NCBI GenBank assembly: GCA_038246255.1
Contig: JBBRWC010000005.1
Span: 1-64,000 of the forward strand
Length of the DNA: 64,000 nucleotides
Direction of reading: 5' to 3'
From: RI-242 sp038246255
GTDB lineage: Bacteria; Planctomycetota; UBA1135; GCA-002686595
Shown: positions 58,356-64,000 of the stretch, in pieces
Numbering within the stretch: the stretch's first letter is position 1
Layout: each line of letters begins with the position of its first letter
Made by a program: the position numbers and the translations under genes
The notes under the pieces: model-generated
The model's input: only the letters and a program-made list of their open reading frames with translations
What the model was told of the DNA's origin: nothing
The model's database searches: none

Positions 58356-59948
58356 TCAGCTCGGGTACGTGTAGGTGGCGTCTAATCCGAGCGGGATGCC
58401 GAGGGTCCAGAAAGCGAGCAGGAAAAGGGTCCAGCCGATCAGGAACACCACGGTGAACGGCAGCATCATGGAAATGAGCGTGCCGATGCCCGCCGAGCGC
58501 GAATAGCGCTGGCAGAACACGACGACCAGTGGGAAGTAGGGCATCAACGGCGTGATGATGTTCGTGCAACTGTCGCCGACGCGGTAGGCCGCCTGGGTGA
58601 GCTCCGGCGACACCCCCAGTTGCATCAGCATCGGCACAAAAACCGGCGAAAGCAGGCCCCATTTGGCCGATGCGGACCCGATCACGAGGTTGACCGCGCC
58701 GGTTAAGCCGATGATGCCCACCACGGTGACCTGGGCGGGAAGACCAAGCGTCTGGAGGAAGTTGGCGCCCTTGAGCGCCACGAGCGCGCCGATCTTCGAG
58801 CTGTTGAACGCGTCGATGAAAAGCGCGCAGAAAAACGCCATCACGAGGTAGTAGCCCATGCCGGACATGGACTTGCTCATTCCCGCAACCACGTCCCGGT
58901 GGCTCTTGACCGTCCCTGCGACCACGCCGTAGGCCACGGCCGGGATCAGGAACAGGATCAGGATCAGGGGCACGATGACGCGCATCATCGGCGCGCTGCT
59001 GGTGCCAAGTAGCCCGTTGGCATCGCGCAGGGGCGACGTCGCGGGCATGGCCGCGAGGGCGAGGATCGCAATGCCGACGGCCGCAGCGACCAATGCGGCA
59101 AAAAGCCCCCGGCGCTCAGGGCTGCTGAGCGCGCCCACGCCCGTGGGCGCCTTGGCGACTTCGTCGCCGTCCAGCGGGGTGCTCGCGAGACGCGGCTCTA
59201 CCACGCGGTCGGTCAGGAACCAGCCCAGCCCCACGATCAACAGTGTGGACGCCGCGGTGAAGTAGATGTTGCACAGCGGGTTGACTTCGAGCGCGGGATC
59301 GATGATCTGCGCGGCGGTTTGCGTGAAACCCATGAGCAGCGGGTCGAGCGCTGACGGCACCGGATTGGCCGAGAAACCCCCGGATACGCCCGCAAACGCT
59401 GCGGCGATTCCCGCGAGCGGATGGCGCCCCGCGGCGAGGAAAATCACGGCGCCCAGCGGGATCACCAGCACGTATCCCGCGTCAATGGCCGAGTGCGACA
59501 GGATGCCGACGAAGATCACGACCGGTGTGAGCAGCTTCGCGGGTGTGAAGCTCAGCGTGAACTTCAGCGCGGAGTTGATCAGGCCCGTGCTTTCGGCGAC
59601 GCCGATGCCGAGCAGCGCGACCAGAACGGTCCCGAGCGGCGCGAAGGTGACGAACGTGCGCACCATGCCCTCGAGGAACGCCACCAGCGCCGTCCCGGTA
59701 AGGAGGTTTCTGACCGCGAGCGGTTCCTTGGTCGCCGGGTCGATCAGCAGCGACGCCGCACCGCTCGTGGGATCGATCACTTGAAAGGACTGGCCCGAAA
59801 GCAGCGCCGACGCGACCCACGTCGCGAGCATGAGCAGGAAAAAAAGGAGCGCCGGGTCGGGCAGTTTGTTGCCGATCCGCTCGATCCATCCGAGCGCGGA
59901 CTCGATCGCGCCCGTTCGCTTCGCCGGGGTGTGCGTTGCCTGGGACAT
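58356..59948 (-). CDS. AbgT-family transporter
   Basis: A 530-residue polytopic transporter of the AbgT family, which move p-aminobenzoyl-glutamate or export sulfonamide-type drugs. ERIGNKLPDPALLFF begins the first helix, HSAIDAGYVLVIPLGA and GGFSANPVPSALDPLL form the conserved re-entrant loop, VNPLCNIYFTAAS precedes the mid helices, and GDSCTNIITPLMPYFPLVV is the second hairpin motif. The C-terminus is short. A possible link to folP is thematic only. The ATG at 59948 is well placed. It has a divergent upstream region and no operon partner. Confidence 0.9.
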   Translation of the reverse strand: MSQATHTPAKRTGAIESALGWIERIGNKLPDPALLFFLLMLATWVASALLSGQSFQVIDPTSGAASLLIDPATKEPLAVRNLLTGTALVAFLEGMVRTFVTFAPLGTVLVALLGIGVAESTGLINSALKFTLSFTPAKLLTPVVIFVGILSHSAIDAGYVLVIPLGAVIFLAAGRHPLAGIAAAFAGVSGGFSANPVPSALDPLLMGFTQTAAQIIDPALEVNPLCNIYFTAASTLLIVGLGWFLTDRVVEPRLASTPLDGDEVAKAPTGVGALSSPERRGLFAALVAAAVGIAILALAAMPATSPLRDANGLLGTSSAPMMRVIVPLILILFLIPAVAYGVVAGTVKSHRDVVAGMSKSMSGMGYYLVMAFFCALFIDAFNSSKIGALVALKGANFLQTLGLPAQVTVVGIIGLTGAVNLVIGSASAKWGLLSPVFVPMLMQLGVSPELTQAAYRVGDSCTNIITPLMPYFPLVVVFCQRYSRSAGIGTLISMMLPFTVVFLIGWTLFLLAFWTLGIPLGLDATYTYPS

Positions 59949-60075
59949 GGGGGGGCCTTGGCTCGAACGTGGGGGAATAGCGCGGGCCCCGGGGTGGGGC
60001 GCGCCGCGCGGCGCAGGTTAACCGCGCGGCGCGGCGCGTGGCGAATGGCAGGCTGCGGCGGCGCCCGCCTTCGAA

Positions 60076-60780
60076 TCACTGCTGCCCAACGCCAAGCAGC
60101 GCCCCGATCGACCAGAGAACGCCGTTGAGCCGGTCGTCCTCCGTCCGTCCGTGCTCCCGGTGGAACGCCGCGCGAGCCGGGTCATCCGCCTCGAGGAGCT
60201 CCAGCGTCCGCGCCCCGCTCGCCCGCAAGCTGGGCGCGGCCTGTGCGCCGCCCGCCGCCGCGGCCGCCGTGGCATAAGCGCGCACGACAAGCTCGTACTG
60301 CTGCGCACCGTCGTAGGCCGAGACCACGAGGTGGAACTCGCCGCCGTGCCCGAGCGTGAGCGCGCCCGACTCGTACGACGTGGGGTCCCCGTAGATGCCG
60401 ATGTACTGGCCCGCGAAGGGGTCCCACACCGACAGGTCGAGGTCACCTTGACCCCACACGGGGTACAGCTCGAACTCGACGAACAGGTTGCCGTCCGCCG
60501 CGAAGGCAAAACCATCGAAGGGGTCCTGCCAGGCCGAGACACCCCCCGCGATCACTAGGGTTTCCCCGGCGCGGATCGGGCCAATCGCCATCGGGTACGC
60601 CGGCGAGTCGTTGGGCTCCATTTCGCCGATCACCACCGGCGGCGGTGCACTGGGGGCCGGGACGTTCACGACCGCATCCACGTGTCCGTGGCAACCCAGG
60701 ACGAGGGCCGCCACGGCGATGAGCGCACTGGTCCGGCCGGTGCGCGCGCGGGGAAGCATCTTGGTCTCAAAGCGTTCCAT
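60076..60780 (-). CDS. Lipoprotein of unknown function
   Basis: About 234 residues. The signal sequence SALIAVAALVLGCHGHVD has a lipobox near residue 30 (VLGC). The mature part contains EMEPNDSPAYPMAIGPIRAGETLVIAGG, a pattern found in bacterial pre-peptidase C-terminal (PPC)-like domains, then QGDLDLSVWDPFAGQYIG and FHLVVSAYDGAQQYELVVRAY, which continue that fold. The last 60 residues are Ala-rich and charged. It has no partner gene. The start could also be an ATG at residue 8. Confidence 0.62.
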   Translation of the reverse strand: MERFETKMLPRARTGRTSALIAVAALVLGCHGHVDAVVNVPAPSAPPPVVIGEMEPNDSPAYPMAIGPIRAGETLVIAGGVSAWQDPFDGFAFAADGNLFVEFELYPVWGQGDLDLSVWDPFAGQYIGIYGDPTSYESGALTLGHGGEFHLVVSAYDGAQQYELVVRAYATAAAAAGGAQAAPSLRASGARTLELLEADDPARAAFHREHGRTEDDRLNGVLWSIGALLGVGQQ

Positions 60781-60964
60781 GGGAGTGGGGAGCTGGGGGT
60801 CGGGGCTGTCCTTCCCGCAGGACTCCCGGGGACGCTGCCCTGGGGCCGGGGGAGGACACCGCGGGGTCCGGGAGGTCTAAGCGGTCGCGCGGCGCGGCCG
60901 CTCAAAGCCCTAGGGCAATCCTTGTGCCGCGGGGCGCGCGATTTTTTTTCGCCTCCGCCCGGTG

Positions 60965-61610
60965 GTCATCTGTTGCGGGGGGAGCGGCGTACCCGCCCAG
61001 GGTGCGCTGCTGGTCAACCGCTGCATGATCGATGGCAATCGTTCCAACCGCGCGGGCGGGGGCATCGAAGCGAACATCGGCGACACGACGGTGCGCTTCA
61101 GCTTCATCGCGAACACCGGGCGCCGCGCCGGGCAACGGCGGTGGTTTACACCTCACCGGCGCCGGCAACGTGCTGATCGAAAGCACCCGCGTGCGTTGGA
61201 GTACCGCAAGCGCCGAAGGCGGCGGTCTGTTGAACAACCGCGGAACCGCGATGCTGACGGATACGCTGTTCGCGGGCAACGATGCCCAGCGCGAGGGTGG
61301 TGGAGTCGAAGCGCTCGAGGGCAAGACGAACCTCGTGAACGTGCGCCTCGAAAACAACAACACGGGCCCGATGCCGAGCAATGGCGGCGGCTTGCACCTG
61401 ATCGGTGCAGGGCTCGTCACTCTTCTGAACGGCAAGGTCACGGGCAACAGCGCCAGCAATGAAGGCGGCGGCCTTTGGAACTCCGGCACCGGCCAGATGT
61501 TCGCAACGAGCGTCGTGATCGAGATGAACACCGCGCCGAAGGGTCCGAACGTGTTCAACCTGGGCGGGACGTCCCTCGTGGACGGGACCCCGGTGCCGGT
61601 TCTTCCCTGA
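60965..61610 (+). pseudogene. Frameshifted fragment of a right-handed beta-helix protein
   Basis: Two frames together encode a parallel beta-helix with polymorphic outer-membrane-type repeats. The first frame reads GALLVNRCMIDGNRSNRAGGGIEANIGDTTVRF, then near 61110-61130 (GGGCGCCGCGCCGGGCAA) continuity passes to another frame with NGGGLHLTGAGNVLIEST, NEGGGLWNSG and PKGPNVFNLGG. The repeat pattern G-G-G-L/I and N-N matches on both sides, so one base was lost or gained. No signal peptide or start is recognisable upstream, so the 5' part also appears missing. A sequencing error could explain the shift but not the lost start. Confidence 0.65.
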
Positions 61611-61777
61611 ATCGGCGACCCCCGATCGGGGGACCGCCGTCCGCGCGCAACCGCGGCCAAGATCGGCGCGCGCCGCTTCTTCCAGTGGGCGGCGGCGCGC
61701 GCCATTCGTTGGAATAGACTCGATCGGGCAACCCCGGCGCTTTGCGCCGTTTGCTGCCCCTGCGTTAGGCTCGGGCC

Positions 61778-62290
61778 ATGGCCCAAGCACGCAATGCCAC
61801 TTTGATCCCCGCCGCCGCGATCAATCGGATCGGGTGGGCGCTCCTCTTGGGCGCAACGATCTTCACGGCGGTCGCGCTCGCGCTGCCGGTGTTCGCCGGG
61901 CCGGGCGACTTAGCGGGGGCGGATCCCCTCGCGGGCGGCCTCGGCCTAGAAAGTCACCGCGCAAGCGAGGGCACCGACATCGTGCTCGTGATGTCGTTCA
62001 CCAACCTCGTTCTCTTCTTGAGCCTGTTGCCGGGAGCGTTTTTCCTCCCCGCGCGGATTGCCGTGACCAGCCCGAACCCCCACGCGACACGCCGCATCCT
62101 GCGTTGGGCACTGCTTGAGGGCGCGGCGCTGTTTGGCGGGGTCGTGCTCCTCTTGGCAGGGATCAACGGTGTTGTGCCCGCGAACCCGCTCTATTACCTG
62201 AACCTCGTTCCCTATGCCGCGTTTGTCTATTTCCTCGTGGGTGATCTCGTGAACACGCCCGACCCACGGGACCCGCCATTCAACCGCTGA
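61778..62290 (+). CDS. Small integral membrane protein of unknown function
   Basis: A 170-residue protein with four hydrophobic helices: WALLLGATIFTAVALALPVF, a helix in FTNLVLFLSLLPGAFFL, LLEGAALFGGVVLLLAGI and LNLVPYAAFVYFLVGDLV. There are charged loops and no catalytic motif. The ATG at 61778 follows a GC-rich leader with no good ribosome binding site. Downstream, the frameshifted DUF1428 gene starts 18 bases after the stop and may have shared a transcript. Confidence 0.58.
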   Translation: MAQARNATLIPAAAINRIGWALLLGATIFTAVALALPVFAGPGDLAGADPLAGGLGLESHRASEGTDIVLVMSFTNLVLFLSLLPGAFFLPARIAVTSPNPHATRRILRWALLEGAALFGGVVLLLAGINGVVPANPLYYLNLVPYAAFVYFLVGDLVNTPDPRDPPFNR

Positions 62291-62307
62291 CGGGAACTTC
62301 GAAAGCC

Positions 62308-62702
62308 ATGGGCTCCACCGACGGATTTTTGATCCCCGTTCCCGAGGGCCGCATCGCGGATACACGAAGCTTGCGCGCAAGGCGGGCAAGCTGTGGCGTG
62401 AGCACGGCGCGCTCGAATACCGCGAGTTTGTAGAAGACGACCTTGCGATCGTTGGCATGCAGTCGTTCGTGACGGCCAGCGGCGTGAAGGCCAGCGGCGT
62501 GAAGGCCAGCGGCGTGAAGGATGGCGAAGCGGTGATTCTCGCGTGGATCACGGAGCGCTCAAAATCGCACCGCAACGCTGTCAACAAGAAGGTGATGGCG
62601 GATCCCCGCATCCGCCGGATGTTGAGCGGGGAACACCCGTTCGACATGCAGCGGATGTTCTACGGCGGATTCCGCCCGATCGTCGACCTCGCGGGCAACT
62701 GA
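62308..62702 (+). pseudogene. DUF1428 (YbaA-like) gene with a -1 frameshift
   Basis: DUF1428 proteins are short and start with a strand like DGFLIPVPEG and end near the conserved GGFRPIVDL. Here the first frame gives STDGFLIPVPEGRIAD up to 62361, then continuity passes to another frame with KLARKAGKLWREHGALEYREFVEDDL, AVILAWITERSKSHRNAVNKKVMADP and MQRMFYGGFRPIVDL. One base is missing near 62361. The second part also has a coding 15-bp repeat that expands the loop. It is either a true pseudogene or a read error. Confidence 0.72.
62475..62519. repeat. 15-bp tandem repeat, three copies, in the DUF1428 gene
   Basis: Three perfect units of GCCAGCGGCGTGAAG. In the later DUF1428 frame they encode Ala-Ser-Gly-Val-Lys repeats at a loop where the family is short. 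Confidence 0.9.
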
Positions 62703-63021
62703 CGCCCCAGACTTGGTTTGCGCTCTTGAAAGCCCCGGCGCCCCCTTTCGGTCCGCGTCAGCGGGTTCAGCGGGTTCAGCGGGTTCATCGGGCAGCGTGC
62801 AAGACCCTAAACCCGGTGTTTAGTTTCGTGCGACAAGGCCGCGTCCAGTGGAGCGCGCTCCAGGGCGGACCAGATGTCCGCACACCTAGCGGGCAGATCC
62901 CGCGTCGGACCTGCGGCGCGCAGGCGGCGCGCAGGCGGCGAGCGACGGGGTTGCGCAATGAACGCAGCGCAGAGCGGGATCGCGACGGGCGAGTTCGGCG
63001 CCGCGGCGCCCTGTTGTCGTA
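62703..63021. other. Intergenic region between DUF1428 and mqnE
   Basis: About 320 bases between convergent genes. No gene is supported. It contains a 9-bp tandem array CAGCGGGTT (62759-62785, three copies) and a GC-rich run GCGGCGCGCAG near 62913-62940. No T-run terminator is visible. Confidence 0.55.
62759..62785. repeat. 9-bp tandem repeat, three copies, intergenic
   Basis: Three perfect CAGCGGGTT units, followed by an imperfect CATCGGGCA. Confidence 0.8.
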
Positions 63022-64000
63022 CTAACCCGACCCGTCCGCGCGCCACAGCACCTGGTACAGCGTGTCGCGCTCGACGGGAATGCGGCCGGCGTCTTGGATC
63101 CAGCGCACGAGCTCCGCGCGCTGGACCTCCTGGGGTGTCGTTGCGCCCGCATCGTGGTAGATGCGCTCTTCGACGACGGTGCCATCGACGTCGTCGGCTC
63201 CGTAGGACAGCGCCGTTTGGGCAACGGGCACGTCCATCAGGATCCAGTAGGCCTTGATGTGCGCGATGTTGTCGAGCATCAATCGGCCAAGCGCAATCTC
63301 GCGCAGTTCGTCGACCGCCGTCGGCGCGGGCAGGTGGCTCCACTCGTTATTGGCCGGGTGGAACGAGAGCGGGATGTAGGTCTGGAAACCGCCGGTCTCG
63401 TCCTGAAGTTGGCGCAAGCGATCCAGGTGATCGAGCCGCTCGTCGACCGTCTCCACGTGGTGGTGCAGCAGCGTGCAGTTCGAGCGCAACCCCGCGCGGT
63501 GCACTTCGCGCGCGATTTCGAGCCAGCGCGACCCGCTGATCTTGTTCGAGTACCCCAAGCCATGCACGCGGTCGGAGAACACTTCGGCACCACCACCCGG
63601 GCACGAGCCCAGGCCCGCGGCTACAAGGTCGGCCAGCACCTCGGCCAGCGTTTCGCGCCCCGCTTCCTCGCGACCCTTTTTGGCGATCTGGTCGAGCTCG
63701 ACCATCGTGAAGGCCTTGATGTGGATCGCCGGCCGCGCGCGCTTCACCGCACGCAAGAGATCGAGGTAGTAGGCGTAGGGGATCTTCGGCCACACCCCCG
63801 CCACCATGTGGATCTCCGTGATCGGCTGGTGGAGGAGCTGCGTGACCTTGGCGGCGACCTCGTCGGGCTGCAGTTGGAAAGCACCCGCCTGTCCCGGCAG
63901 TCGATCGAAGGAGCAGAAGCTGCAGAACTTGTTGCAGTGGTTCGTGTAGTTGACGTGCTGGTTGACGTTGAAGTACGCGACGTCCCCGTGCAGGCGCTCG
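63022..64000 (-). CDS. mqnE: Aminofutalosine synthase (radical SAM), 5' end beyond the window
   Basis: Adds the adenosyl radical of SAM to the enolpyruvyl benzoate made by MqnA. The radical SAM cluster C-N-K-F-C-S-F-C sits near 63926-63905 on the minus strand. EIHMVAGVWPKIPYAYY, IKAFTMVELDQIAKKG, LGSCPGGGAEVFSDRVH, HHHVETVDERLDHLDRLRQLQDETGGF and LMLDNIAHIKAYWILMD are diagnostic for MqnE rather than MqnC. It ends PVERDTLYQVLWR. Its N-terminus, perhaps 40-60 residues, lies past base 64000. Together with mqnA it shows the futalosine menaquinone route. Confidence 0.92.
   Translation of the reverse strand, partial: ERLHGDVAYFNVNQHVNYTNHCNKFCSFCSFDRLPGQAGAFQLQPDEVAAKVTQLLHQPITEIHMVAGVWPKIPYAYYLDLLRAVKRARPAIHIKAFTMVELDQIAKKGREEAGRETLAEVLADLVAAGLGSCPGGGAEVFSDRVHGLGYSNKISGSRWLEIAREVHRAGLRSNCTLLHHHVETVDERLDHLDRLRQLQDETGGFQTYIPLSFHPANNEWSHLPAPTAVDELREIALGRLMLDNIAHIKAYWILMDVPVAQTALSYGADDVDGTVVEERIYHDAGATTPQEVQRAELVRWIQDAGRIPVERDTLYQVLWRADGSG

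Noticed and set aside
60682..61176. Plus-strand frame overlapping the lipoprotein and the beta-helix fragment
   Set aside because: Gly/Arg-rich with no motif; it crosses the frameshifted gene in a third frame.

Overview
The window is a very GC-rich bacterial chromosome segment with dense coding on both strands and many 4-base ATGA, GTGA or TTGA overlaps between consecutive genes. The gene content suggests a planctomycete-like organism. This is inferred from the mix of Gram-negative envelope genes (LptE-like, BamD-like, AsmA-like, lipoprotein secretin), a CRTAC1/UnbV secreted repeat protein, the futalosine menaquinone enzymes MqnA and MqnE, DNA topoisomerase VI, and a small histone-fold protein. 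No rRNA, tRNA, insertion sequence or CRISPR array was seen. The one clear RNA gene is a class A RNase P RNA on the minus strand.

Layout. Bases 1-8.2 kb hold envelope and surface-glycan membrane proteins (O-antigen ligase type, two GT-C-like polytopic proteins) and a large FG-GAP/ASPIC-UnbV secreted protein. Bases 8.2-14.6 kb hold a small conserved-looking protein, a Nudix protein with an in-frame 15-bp minisatellite, rnpB, an alpha/beta hydrolase that lacks its nucleophile serine, ruvX, a secreted propeller-like protein and mannose-1-phosphate guanylyltransferase. Bases 14.6-19.9 kb form an alr/AsmA-like/manC minus-strand unit. At 20.4 kb lies a 79-residue histone-fold protein with a lysine/alanine tail.

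Bases 20.7-32.8 kb are a long minus-strand run in transcription order: CBS-domain transporter-like protein, recO, BamD-like lipoprotein, LptE-like lipoprotein, ftsH, folP, a diadenylate cyclase fused to a CdaR/YbbR-like ectodomain, glmM and tsaB. It links outer-membrane assembly, proteolysis, folate, c-di-AMP signalling and peptidoglycan precursor supply. Bases 33.1-38.9 kb carry an ECF-type sigma factor, then hutI, an unknown secreted protein and an STT3-like membrane protein in overlapping order.

Bases 39-41 kb hold small genes (exported Trp/Pro-rich protein, PilZ, GNAT, pterin carbinolamine dehydratase). Bases 41.2-49.8 kb are a type II secretion/pilus operon: a PilM/GspL-like hybrid, GspM/PilO-like, PilP/GspC-like, secretin, an ATPase with an MshEN domain, the inner-membrane platform protein and two GspG-type pseudopilins. 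Bases 49.9-54.4 kb carry the topoisomerase VI A and B subunits, a D12-class adenine methylase and a zinc-ribbon protein. Bases 54.4-64 kb carry mqnA, RNA-modifying enzymes (RlmI-like methyltransferase, RluA-type pseudouridine synthase), an unusual lipoprotein methyltransferase, an AbgT transporter, a lipoprotein, two frameshifted genes and the 3' part of mqnE.

The most interesting theme is a possible archaeal/eukaryote-like chromatin toolkit: a histone-fold protein plus both topoisomerase VI subunits, where the histone and the A subunit carry similar Lys/Ala-rich N-terminal tails. A second theme is c-di-AMP synthesis with the cyclase and its extracytoplasmic regulator fused in one polypeptide. 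A third is the frequency of short tandem repeats whose unit is always a multiple of three bases, even where they appear to lie outside genes.
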